NCBI GenBank assembly: GCA_013202335.1
Contig: JABMQR010000252.1
Span: forward strand, 1-5,479
Direction: 5' to 3'
Source: Bacteroidota bacterium
GTDB lineage: Bacteria; Spirochaetota; Spirochaetia; JABMQR01
Length of the DNA stretch: 5,479 nucleotides
Below, piece by piece: positions 1 through 5,479 of the stretch (position 1 is its first letter; the number at the start of each line of letters is the position of its first letter). The notes below the pieces were generated by a model that had not been told where the DNA came from, did no database searches, and saw only the letters and a list, made by a program, of their open reading frames with translations. The position numbers and the translations under genes are program-made.

Positions 1-77
1 AGTAACATCTTTGAGGATAAAAACTTAATAGGTGTAACAGTGTGCAAAAAAGCAGTAATGAGAATAATTCTGTTAAA

Positions 78-107
78 TTGTTATTGGAATGACTTTTATT
101 TTATAAT
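78..107 (+). promoter_or_regulatory. candidate sigma70-type promoter for folC
   Basis: A perfect -10 box TATAAT lies at 102-107. An 18-bp spacer separates it from TTGTTA at 78-83, which matches four of six bases of the -35 consensus. Transcription would start near 114 and give a leader of about 83 nt before folC. The surroundings are AT-rich, so a chance -10 match is possible, but this is the best promoter-like site upstream of the gene. No coding sequence is evident in 1-196. Confidence 0.5.
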
Positions 108-145
108 TTCCCACAAGCTTCGTTACACTAAAAAATGATTAAGTC

Positions 146-193
146 GACAGGCGCCCAGATTGACCAAAAAGGCCTGTCCGTACTAAAGTACGG
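146..193 (+). promoter_or_regulatory. two abutting hairpins in the folC leader
   Basis: GACAGGC (146-152) pairs with GCCTGTC (172-178) around a 19-nt loop. Directly after it, CCGTAC (178-183) pairs with GTACGG (188-193) around a TAAA loop. The two stems share C178, so they could stack end to end or compete for that base. The second stem ends three bases before the folC ATG, covering the region where a Shine-Dalgarno sequence would normally lie; no clear purine-rich site is seen there. This suggests translational control or a processed leader. It does not match a riboswitch class I recognise. The pairing is read directly from the sequence; the role is inferred. Confidence 0.45.
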
Positions 194-196
194 CTA

Positions 197-1552
197 ATGA
201 AATTTACAAATGTCGATACCGCTTTTACCTATTTTGAAGCATTTACCAATCTCGCAAAAAAAACACACTATACAGTTAGAATGTACCGGCTGGACAGGAT
301 GGTTGCATTACTGGATCATTTTCAGCACCCTGAACACAGCTTTAAAACAATTCATATAGCAGGATCAAAAGGAAAAGGATCAACAGGAGTTTTTATTCGG
401 TCCGGGCTTTCTGCCAAAGGTTATAGAACAGGACTGTATGTTTCACCCCATGTAAGCACTTACCGCGAACGGTTTACTGTTGACGGCCGGTTTATACCGG
501 ATGAAATACTGTTAACTACAATAAATTTTATGATAGGACATCTGGAATCTTTTTCCTTCTCAGAGGAAAAAGGATACATAAAACCTACTACTTTTGAGCT
601 GTTGACACTGCTCTCTTTTTTATTATTTAAAGAGACCCGTTGTGACTGGGCTGTAATTGAAACCGGGTTGGGCGGAAGATTGGACGCTACCAATGTTATT
701 CAACCTAAACTCTCCGTGATTACATCTATTGAGCTGGAACATACAGCTATCCTCGGCGACTCCATTGAGAAAATTGCTATGGAAAAAGCAGGGATTATTA
801 AATTCCAAACTCCGGTTGTAATAGGAAATCTGAAGGATGAGGCTGAGAACACAATCAAACATACAGCTAAAAGCATGGATGCAAAAATGTACTCTCTTAA
901 GGATGAAGTTGATTCAATATCGACAAAAACTTTCATCAACGGAGAAAAAATCAGTATTTCATGGAAACATAAAAAAACATTGCAGCTATCATTACAATTA
1001 CGCGGCAATTTTCAGGCTGAAAATGCAGCCCTTGCTCTTCTCTCACTTGAAGCAGCAGGAGAATACGCTGGTAATAAAACAGTAAAAGCATTTGAAAGGG
1101 CATTTATACCAGGCCGGATGGAGCTCCTGCAGGAAAGCCCCCCGGTTTTTATAGATGGTGCACATACAGAGCAATCAATAATTAAACTATATGATTCATT
1201 CAGACAAATATTCCCCAATAAAGAAGGGATCCTGATTTTTGGTGCAGTTATCGGAAAAAACCACGAATTGATGGCAGATTACTCAATTAGATGCTTTAAA
1301 AAAATAATAATATCAACACCTGGAAGCTTTAAAGAGAGCGATCCGGATGCTTTATATGAACTCTTTCTCAGAAAAAAGGCTGAACTAAATCTGGAATGTA
1401 ATATAACCCTGGAAAAAGATCCTGCGGCCGCACTTAATCTTGCACTGATTGGAAACGCAGAGCCAAAACTCCCATGCACACCAATTCTTATTTCAGGCTC
1501 TTTTTATATGGCAGCGGAGATACGCAGCCTATACCATGAACTGCAGAAATAA
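197..1552 (+). CDS. folC: bifunctional folylpolyglutamate synthase / dihydrofolate synthase
   Basis: This cytosolic Mur-ligase-family enzyme uses ATP to add glutamate to dihydropteroate (giving dihydrofolate) and/or to extend the polyglutamate tail of folates. The 451-residue length is normal for the family. Visible motifs, in order, are the P-loop AGSKGKGST (residues 55-63, usual form GTNGKGST), SPHVSTYRERF (83-93), IETGLGGRLDATN (154-166), the magnesium and ATP-site segment ELEHTAILGDS with IAMEKAGIIK (179-202), PGRMELL (305-311) and IDGAHT (319-324) opening the C-terminal glutamate-ligase domain. Two positions differ from the common bacterial form: EH for DH near 181-182, and T324 for the usual N after DGAH. 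The ATG at 197 is the first start after an in-frame stop at 161-163 and fits the family N-terminus, although no Shine-Dalgarno is clear. The gene has its own candidate promoter and is separated by 257 bp from the next gene. Whether both activities are present cannot be told from sequence alone. Confidence 0.93.
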   Translation: MKFTNVDTAFTYFEAFTNLAKKTHYTVRMYRLDRMVALLDHFQHPEHSFKTIHIAGSKGKGSTGVFIRSGLSAKGYRTGLYVSPHVSTYRERFTVDGRFIPDEILLTTINFMIGHLESFSFSEEKGYIKPTTFELLTLLSFLLFKETRCDWAVIETGLGGRLDATNVIQPKLSVITSIELEHTAILGDSIEKIAMEKAGIIKFQTPVVIGNLKDEAENTIKHTAKSMDAKMYSLKDEVDSISTKTFINGEKISISWKHKKTLQLSLQLRGNFQAENAALALLSLEAAGEYAGNKTVKAFERAFIPGRMELLQESPPVFIDGAHTEQSIIKLYDSFRQIFPNKEGILIFGAVIGKNHELMADYSIRCFKKIIISTPGSFKESDPDALYELFLRKKAELNLECNITLEKDPAAALNLALIGNAEPKLPCTPILISGSFYMAAEIRSLYHELQK

Positions 1553-1614
1553 CAAGCTGTTTTTTATAATAAAGACAACGTTTGAAGGCTCAGCTCACTG
1601 TAATAATATGATTA

Positions 1615-1633
1615 TTTTGCAACGTTTTGCAAC
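1615..1633 (+). repeat. tandem 9-bp direct repeat, possible regulator site
   Basis: TTTTGCAAC occurs at 1615-1623 and again at 1625-1633, a 10-base period of about one helical turn. It ends eight bases before the candidate -35 box at 1641. Direct repeats at this spacing and position are typical of activator binding sites, so this may control the aminotransferase-dehydrogenase pair. No regulator gene is in the window, and the role is inferred from position only. Confidence 0.4.
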
Positions 1634-1640
1634 TTTGGAT

Positions 1641-1669
1641 TTGACCGTTTCATGAACATAAGGTACTAT
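1641..1669 (+). promoter_or_regulatory. candidate promoter for the aminotransferase operon
   Basis: TTGACC (1641-1646, five of six matches to the -35 consensus) is followed by a 17-bp spacer and TACTAT (1664-1669, four of six matches to the -10). Transcription would start near 1676 and leave a leader of about 134 nt before the ATG at 1810. Optimal spacing and the direct repeat just upstream support it. The AT-rich context means it is not certain. Confidence 0.5.
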
Positions 1670-1705
1670 TAATTTCCGTAATATTTTATTAATAATACTA
1701 CCGGT

Positions 1706-1719
1706 TCTGCATACGCAGA
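1706..1719 (+). other. small leader hairpin upstream of the aminotransferase
   Basis: TCTGC (1706-1710) pairs with GCAGA (1715-1719) around an ATAC loop, inside the predicted leader RNA. It has no T-tract, so it is not a terminator. With only five base pairs it could be chance. Nothing else with clear structure was found between it and the ribosome binding site, apart from an 8-bp palindrome TTGATCAA at 1775-1782. Confidence 0.25.
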
Positions 1720-1799
1720 TACTTGTTAGTAACCCGAGATAATTACAGCAATCAATAGGGTTTGCAATTATCTTTTGATCAATTAATAATTTTCTATCT

Positions 1800-1806
1800 A
1801 GGAGGT
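1800..1806 (+). promoter_or_regulatory. strong ribosome binding site that fixes the aminotransferase start
   Basis: AGGAGGT is a seven-base full match to the anti-Shine-Dalgarno complement and lies three bases before the ATG at 1810. It decides the start: the reading frame also extends upstream to a TTG at 1762, but that codon has no ribosome binding site and would add 16 residues unlike the family N-terminus. Confidence 0.85.
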
Positions 1807-1809
1807 CGT

Positions 1810-3138
1810 ATGACGACAAGTGAACTTAAGAAAATGGATCGGGAGCATGTCATTTATTCCTGGAAAGCCCAGGGTTCAGTAAACCCTATTATGATGGATA
1901 GGGCTGATGGTATCTACCAATGGGATACAGATGGGAAAAAGTATATCGATTTCTGCTCAGGTTTGCTGAACATTAATATTGGCCACAGTAATAAGCATGT
2001 CCTTGATGCGATGAAAAAGCAGATGGATAAGCTATGTTATGTTGGGACAATGTTTGGCACTGAACCAAAAGCAAAATTGGCAAAAATGATTTCCGAAGTA
2101 ACTCCTGGCGATCTGGATTATACGTTCTTTGCTAATGGCGGAGCTGAGGCTATTGAAAATGCCATTAAGGCAGTAAGACTTGCGACAGGAAGACATAAAA
2201 TATACTCAAGATGGCGAGGGTACCATGGGGCTACCGCTGGTGCCATAACCCTTACCGGGGATCCAAGAAGGTGGGCTGCTGAACCGGGGATTCCCGGTGC
2301 CGTTAAATTTTTTGGTCCCTACCCTTATCATGATCCATTTGGCTCTACCTCTGAGGATGAGTGCGGCAGAAGAAGTCTTGAAGTGTTAAAAACACAGGTT
2401 ATGCTTGACGGACCTCATACAATAGCCGCTATCTTCATGGAACCAATTGTGGGAACAAATGGTATAATCATTCCTACAAAAGAGTATATGCAGGGAGTGC
2501 GTCAGCTTTGTGATGAAAATGGGATAATGCTCGTTATCGATGAGACAATGGGTGGTTGGGGTCGTTCTGGAAAATGGTTTGCTATCGAGAATTTCGATGT
2601 GATTCCTGATATTATTACCACTGCCAAGGGCCTGACTTCAGGATATGTACAGTTAGGTGCAATGATATGGAATAAAAAAATCTGGGATCACTTTTATGAT
2701 CATCCATTTGTCGGTGGTCTGACGTATGGCGGGCATGCTCTTGCCTGTGCTACCGGAATCGCAAATATAGAGGTTTACAAGCAGGAAAACCTGATTGAGA
2801 AATCGGCAGTTAATGGTGAGTATCTGAATAAAAAACTTCTTGAACTCAAAGAGAAGCACCCTTCTGTTGGTGATGTTCGATGCAAGGGTCTTTGGGCTTG
2901 TCTGGAACTTACTTCAAACCGGGAAACCAGAGCTCCTCTTGCTGGATTTAGTGATTCTATCCAGAACGTATCCGGACTGATTATAAAAAGGCTTGCAGAA
3001 TTGGGACTCACCCTCTTTGCTAAGTGGGATTTTATTTTTATTGCTCCTCCTCTTATAATTACTCAGGAACAAATCGATGATGCAATTGAAAAGTTGGACG
3101 ATGCGCTAAATATTACCGATGCGCTGATAAAAAAATAA
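1810..3138 (+). CDS. tpa: class III PLP aminotransferase, taurine-pyruvate aminotransferase-like
   Basis: This is a cytosolic pyridoxal-phosphate enzyme of the class III (omega-amino acid) aminotransferases, 442 residues, full length. Visible elements are the PLP phosphate-binding GGAEA (110-114), YHGATAGA with TGDPRRW and EPGIPG (138-163), which I associate with the taurine-pyruvate aminotransferase subgroup, EPIVGTNG (211-218), the cofactor-ring aspartate D244 in VIDETMGGWGRSGKW, the Schiff-base lysine K273 in TTAKGLTSGY, and T305 in GGLTYGGHA for the phosphate. All core catalytic residues are present. In the named family the reaction is taurine plus pyruvate to sulfoacetaldehyde plus alanine (EC 2.6.1.77). 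The next gene, a likely sulfoacetaldehyde dehydrogenase 11 bases downstream, supports this substrate. Alternatives are hypotaurine, beta-alanine or another omega-amino acid, because substrate specificity in class III enzymes is hard to read from motifs. The class is certain; the taurine assignment is moderate. Confidence 0.75.
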   Translation: MTTSELKKMDREHVIYSWKAQGSVNPIMMDRADGIYQWDTDGKKYIDFCSGLLNINIGHSNKHVLDAMKKQMDKLCYVGTMFGTEPKAKLAKMISEVTPGDLDYTFFANGGAEAIENAIKAVRLATGRHKIYSRWRGYHGATAGAITLTGDPRRWAAEPGIPGAVKFFGPYPYHDPFGSTSEDECGRRSLEVLKTQVMLDGPHTIAAIFMEPIVGTNGIIIPTKEYMQGVRQLCDENGIMLVIDETMGGWGRSGKWFAIENFDVIPDIITTAKGLTSGYVQLGAMIWNKKIWDHFYDHPFVGGLTYGGHALACATGIANIEVYKQENLIEKSAVNGEYLNKKLLELKEKHPSVGDVRCKGLWACLELTSNRETRAPLAGFSDSIQNVSGLIIKRLAELGLTLFAKWDFIFIAPPLIITQEQIDDAIEKLDDALNITDALIKK

Positions 3139-3149
3139 AGGAAGAATAC

Positions 3150-4535
3150 ATGGCAGATAATTTACAGGAAATGTTAAAAAAAGCACGGGCAGCTCAAAAA
3201 GTTGTTGAATACTGGTCACAGGAGCAGGTGGATGAAATGGTTGCCGCTGCAGGTTGGGAAGTGTATAAGGAAGAAAATGCAGTTGCCTGTGCAAAACTTG
3301 CAGCAGAAGAGACGGGTATGGGTATCTATGAGAACAAACTGCTGAAACACATAAAGAAAACTCTGGGAACTCTCAGGGATCTTGATGGGGTAAAAACTGT
3401 TGGCATTATTGAAGAGGATAAAGAGAAAGGTCTTATCAGAATAGCAAAACCCGTTGGTGTTATCGGAGCATTAACACCCTGTACAAATCCAACATCAACA
3501 CCTCCTGGAAATGGGCTGCCAATACTCAAAACCAGAAATGCAGTAATTTTTGCACCGCACCCACGTTCAAAAGGATGTACAGCCCTTGCCTGTGAGTTTA
3601 TGCGAAAAGGACTTGAAAAAGTCGGAGCTCCTGTCGATCTTATCCAATGTATAAAAGAACCTTCTGTTGAACTCACACAGGAATTAATGAAAGAGGTAGA
3701 TCTTATTGTGGCAACCGGAGGTGCCGGCATGGTGAAAGCCGCCTACTCAGCTGGAAAACCAGCCTATGGTGTAGGAGCAGGAAATGCCGTAATGATTGTT
3801 GATGAAACTGCAGATCTTGCTGATGCCGCTAAGAAAATATATTTGGGTAAAACATTTGACAATGCCACCTCTTGTTCTTCAGAAAACTCAGTTGTAATCC
3901 AGAAAACTGTATGGGATGAAGTTATAAAAAATCTGAAGTCTCATGGCGGGTATCTCTGTAATGCTGATGAAAAAGAGAAACTTCGTGCAGCCATGTGGCC
4001 TGACGGAGTTCACCTTAATAAGGATATAGTTGCACAGAATGCACTGAAAATTGCTGGTTTGGCCGGACTTGATGTTCCGGATTCAACGACAATACTGATG
4101 GTTTTAGGAGAGAAAATTGGTCCTGAGGATATGTTCTCCTCTGAAAAACTTTCACCGGTTATGACCCTGTGGCAATTTGATGAATTTCCTGAAGCAATTG
4201 AGTATGTTGAGAAAATTACCGAGTTTTGTGGATTTGGACACTCTTGCGGCATTCATACCAGCAGTGATGAACGAATGCTGGAACTTGCAACCAAGGTTAA
4301 AGTTAGTAGAATTATGGTAAGACAGCCTCAGAGTTACGGTAACAGCGGTAATTATGACAATGGAATGCCTTTTTCTATGACACTCGGCTGCGGTTCCTGG
4401 GGTGGAAATATTACATCAGAAAATATTACGTGGAAACATTTCCTTAATAACACCTGGGTTTCACAACCAATTGAACCGGTTGTACCTGATGAGGGCAAAC
4501 TATTCAGCGCTCACTGGGAAAAATATGGGAAGTGA
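3150..4535 (+). CDS. sauS: CoA-acylating aldehyde dehydrogenase, probable sulfoacetaldehyde dehydrogenase
   Basis: This is a 461-residue single-domain member of the acylating aldehyde dehydrogenases, related to EutE and to the N-terminal half of AdhE, with no alcohol dehydrogenase domain attached. Visible motifs are PVGVIGALTPCTNPTSTP (101-118), LKTRNAVIFAPHPRSK (126-141), TGGAGMVKAAYSAGKPAYGVGAGN (split as 189-203 and 204-212) for nucleotide binding, the catalytic cysteine C242 in FDNATSCSSEN, and TLGCGSWGGN (411-420), typical of the AdhE group. In this family NAD(P)+ and CoA oxidise an aldehyde to an acyl-CoA, reversibly. Pairing with a Tpa-like aminotransferase points to sulfoacetaldehyde and sulfoacetyl-CoA (SauS, EC 1.2.1.81). 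The AAGGAAG site at 3138-3144 and the 11-base gap imply co-transcription and coupled translation. It could instead act on another short aldehyde such as acetaldehyde or malonate semialdehyde. No microcompartment encapsulation peptide or shell gene is seen. Confidence 0.72.
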   Translation: MADNLQEMLKKARAAQKVVEYWSQEQVDEMVAAAGWEVYKEENAVACAKLAAEETGMGIYENKLLKHIKKTLGTLRDLDGVKTVGIIEEDKEKGLIRIAKPVGVIGALTPCTNPTSTPPGNGLPILKTRNAVIFAPHPRSKGCTALACEFMRKGLEKVGAPVDLIQCIKEPSVELTQELMKEVDLIVATGGAGMVKAAYSAGKPAYGVGAGNAVMIVDETADLADAAKKIYLGKTFDNATSCSSENSVVIQKTVWDEVIKNLKSHGGYLCNADEKEKLRAAMWPDGVHLNKDIVAQNALKIAGLAGLDVPDSTTILMVLGEKIGPEDMFSSEKLSPVMTLWQFDEFPEAIEYVEKITEFCGFGHSCGIHTSSDERMLELATKVKVSRIMVRQPQSYGNSGNYDNGMPFSMTLGCGSWGGNITSENITWKHFLNNTWVSQPIEPVVPDEGKLFSAHWEKYGK

Positions 4536-4540
4536 GTCAG

Positions 4541-4565
4541 GTGAAAAAGTCACACACTTTTTCAC
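4541..4565 (+). terminator. perfect 10-bp hairpin after the dehydrogenase, possible terminator
   Basis: GTGAAAAAGT (4541-4550) pairs fully with ACTTTTTCAC (4556-4565) around a CACAC loop, six bases after the dehydrogenase stop. Its position fits the end of the operon transcript. The stem is AT-rich and no continuous T-tract follows (only a T-rich stretch to about 4589), so it may be an imperfect terminator or an RNA-protecting 3' hairpin. Confidence 0.5.
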
Positions 4566-4622
4566 TGGCTTCTTAGGCTTTCGATTTTAGTATCAGTATT
4601 TGAAGTTTGCAAAGTAAACGAA

Positions 4623-4637
4623 GTATGCATTGCATAC
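4623..4637. repeat. 15-base near-perfect palindrome
   Basis: GTATGCA (4623-4629) and TGCATAC (4631-4637) form a 7-bp inverted repeat around a single T. The tiny centre makes an RNA hairpin unlikely, so it reads better as a binding site for a dimeric protein. It lies 120 bp before trkA and about 58 bp after the 10-bp hairpin. Its function is unknown. Confidence 0.35.
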
Positions 4638-4653
4638 ATATTAACTATTGGGT

Positions 4654-4691
4654 AACTGGCGGGATAACTCCCGCATTTCTACTCCCCAGTT
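4654..4691 (+). other. nested stem-loop between sauS and trkA
   Basis: An outer stem AACTGG (4654-4659) pairs with CCAGTT (4686-4691). Inside it, CGGGA (4660-4664) pairs with TCCCG (4669-4673) around a TAAC loop. The inner stem can gain one more G-C pair (4659 with 4674) at the cost of the outer one. The inner hairpin is the most GC-rich in the gap and is followed by ATTTCTACT, so it may be a second, weak terminator for the upstream operon; otherwise it is an uncharacterised structured RNA element. Confidence 0.35.
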
Positions 4692-4703
4692 CACGCAGAA
4701 AAA

Positions 4704-4727
4704 ATTCCAATGGAATATTTATTGACA
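4704..4727 (+). promoter_or_regulatory. inverted repeat next to a consensus -35 box, trkA promoter region
   Basis: ATTCCA (4704-4709) and TGGAAT (4711-4716) form a 13-base palindrome centred on A4710. Five bases later comes TTGACA (4722-4727), a perfect -35 box. At the ideal 17-bp spacing the -10 would be TAGGGT (4745-4750), a poor match that overlaps the likely ribosome binding site and would give an almost leaderless transcript. The -35 is therefore suggestive, but the promoter is not secure. Confidence 0.3.
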
Positions 4728-4757
4728 TGTTTGCTATTGTAGTTTAGGGTTTCACAA

Positions 4758-5479
4758 ATGAATATAATAATTCTTGGATCCGGAAAAGTTGGTTTCCATC
4801 TTGCCAGACAGCTTATCAATGAAGATAAACATGTAACAATCATAGAAAAAGACTCTCTTCGCGCAAAACAGGTAAGTAATCAACTTGATTGCATGGTAAT
4901 TAATGATGAAGGCAATAATCTGGAAGTACTGTACCAGGCAGGGCTTGAAAAAGCAGATTTTTTTATCAGTGTTACAGAATCTGATGAATTAAATATGATT
5001 GCCTGTGGACTGGCAGCTTCAAATGTAAAAAACATTTTCACTATAGCCAGAGTTCGGAATATTGATTACAGTCACAACCAATTAAGCTCGAATACGGTAT
5101 TCGGCATCAATCATATTATAAATCCTGAGATAGAGGCAGCAAAAGTTATCGCTATGTCTGTTGAACATGGTGCTATGAGTAATGTCATGCTGTTTGACAA
5201 TACTGATTTACAGATGCGAAACCTCACAATACCTACTGGCTCTGATCTCATTGGTAAAAACCTTCATCAGGTAAATGAAGCAATTGAAGCCACATTTCTG
5301 GTTCCAATTTTATTACGTGACGATACACATCTTATACCCTCCGGCGAGACTGTATTTGAAGGAAATGAGCTGTTGTATGTAATTGCAACCGAAGAGGATT
5401 TTAATGTAATTTTCAAATTCTTCAACAAACCGATAATTTCGTTAAAGGATGTTGCAATAATTGGTTGTGGAAAGCTTGG
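4758..5479 (+). CDS. trkA: Trk potassium uptake protein TrkA, N-terminal part (cut by window end)
   Basis: TrkA is the cytosolic NAD(H)-binding regulator of Trk/Ktr potassium channels; it assembles as a ring of RCK domains under the membrane subunit TrkH/KtrB. Here 240 residues are visible and the frame is still open. Residues 1-120 form the first RCK Rossmann domain with LGSGKVG (6-12), the acidic E30 at the end of the second strand for the NAD ribose, and the family segment around ISVTESDELNMIACGLA (70-86). Residues about 140-220 match the TrkA-C (RCK_C) domain, including IPTGSDLIGKNL and EGNELLYVIA. A second Rossmann domain starts at VAIIGCGKL (232-240), showing the tandem architecture of TrkA rather than a single-domain KtrA. 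The ATG at 4758 follows an in-frame stop at 4740-4742 and an AGGGT site at 4746-4750. The partner membrane gene would be expected downstream, outside the window. Confidence 0.9.
   Translation, partial: MNIIILGSGKVGFHLARQLINEDKHVTIIEKDSLRAKQVSNQLDCMVINDEGNNLEVLYQAGLEKADFFISVTESDELNMIACGLAASNVKNIFTIARVRNIDYSHNQLSSNTVFGINHIINPEIEAAKVIAMSVEHGAMSNVMLFDNTDLQMRNLTIPTGSDLIGKNLHQVNEAIEATFLVPILLRDDTHLIPSGETVFEGNELLYVIATEEDFNVIFKFFNKPIISLKDVAIIGCGKL

Noticed and set aside
1553..1600. Terminator after folC, from the T-run at about 1560-1565
   Set aside because: Only a four-base AACA/TGTT pairing with a three-base loop precedes the T-run, which is too weak to call a terminator.
1576..1627. CAACGTTT direct repeat at 1576-1583 and 1620-1627
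   Set aside because: An eight-base match 44 bp apart in AT-rich sequence is likely chance, and the second copy merely overlaps the tandem TTTTGCAAC repeat.
1762..1809. Upstream TTG start adding 16 residues to the aminotransferase
   Set aside because: It has no ribosome binding site, whereas the ATG at 1810 is preceded by AGGAGGT, and the extra residues do not resemble the family N-terminus.
1595..1819. 74-residue minus-strand open frame filling the folC-aminotransferase gap
   Set aside because: It starts with TTG without a ribosome binding site, runs across the candidate promoter and ribosome binding site of the + strand operon, and shows no recognisable domain.
3326..3730. 134-residue minus-strand open frame inside the dehydrogenase gene
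   Set aside because: It lies entirely within a well-supported coding sequence whose + strand motifs are intact, and its product has no recognisable family features.
3150..4535. Microcompartment-type (EutE/PduP) aldehyde dehydrogenase
   Set aside because: No encapsulation-type N-terminal extension and no shell or cofactor genes are visible, and the partner gene is an aminotransferase rather than a diol or ethanolamine enzyme.

Overview
This is a bacterial chromosomal window of moderately low G+C (roughly 40% by eye). All four genes lie on the + strand. Order: folC (folylpolyglutamate/dihydrofolate synthase), a tight two-gene cluster of a class III aminotransferase resembling taurine-pyruvate aminotransferase (tpa) and a CoA-acylating aldehyde dehydrogenase resembling sulfoacetaldehyde dehydrogenase (sauS), then the 5' part of trkA (potassium-uptake RCK protein), which runs off the window end. 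No mobile element, CRISPR array, tRNA, rRNA or phage gene was seen. The host cannot be fixed from this sequence. The FolC motif variants (GSKGKGST P-loop, DGAHT instead of DGAHN) remind me of spirochaete-type FolC proteins, but this is a recollection and a weak inference.

Layout. 1-196 is a leader region with a good sigma70-like promoter (TATAAT at 102-107) and two abutting RNA hairpins that end three bases before the folC start. folC occupies 197-1552. The 1553-1809 gap holds a tandem 9-bp direct repeat, a candidate promoter just downstream of it, a small leader hairpin and a near-consensus ribosome binding site, so the aminotransferase probably starts a new transcription unit. The aminotransferase (1810-3138) and the dehydrogenase (3150-4535) are separated by 11 bases and look co-transcribed. 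The 4536-4757 gap is rich in inverted repeats: a perfect 10-bp hairpin, a 15-base palindrome, a nested stem-loop and a 13-base palindrome. trkA begins at 4758.

Functional reading. The aminotransferase would move the amino group of taurine, or a similar omega-amino acid, to pyruvate and yield sulfoacetaldehyde plus alanine. The dehydrogenase would interconvert sulfoacetaldehyde and sulfoacetyl-CoA. Together they would link taurine with sulfoacetyl-CoA without breaking the C-S bond. That differs from the classical routes, which go from sulfoacetaldehyde to Xsc (sulfoacetaldehyde acetyltransferase) or to isethionate and IslA (isethionate sulfite-lyase). Neither of those enzymes, nor a CoA ligase or sulfonate transporter, is in the window. 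Direction and substrate are therefore open, and this pair is the most interesting part of the window. folC and trkA are housekeeping genes without an obvious link to it.
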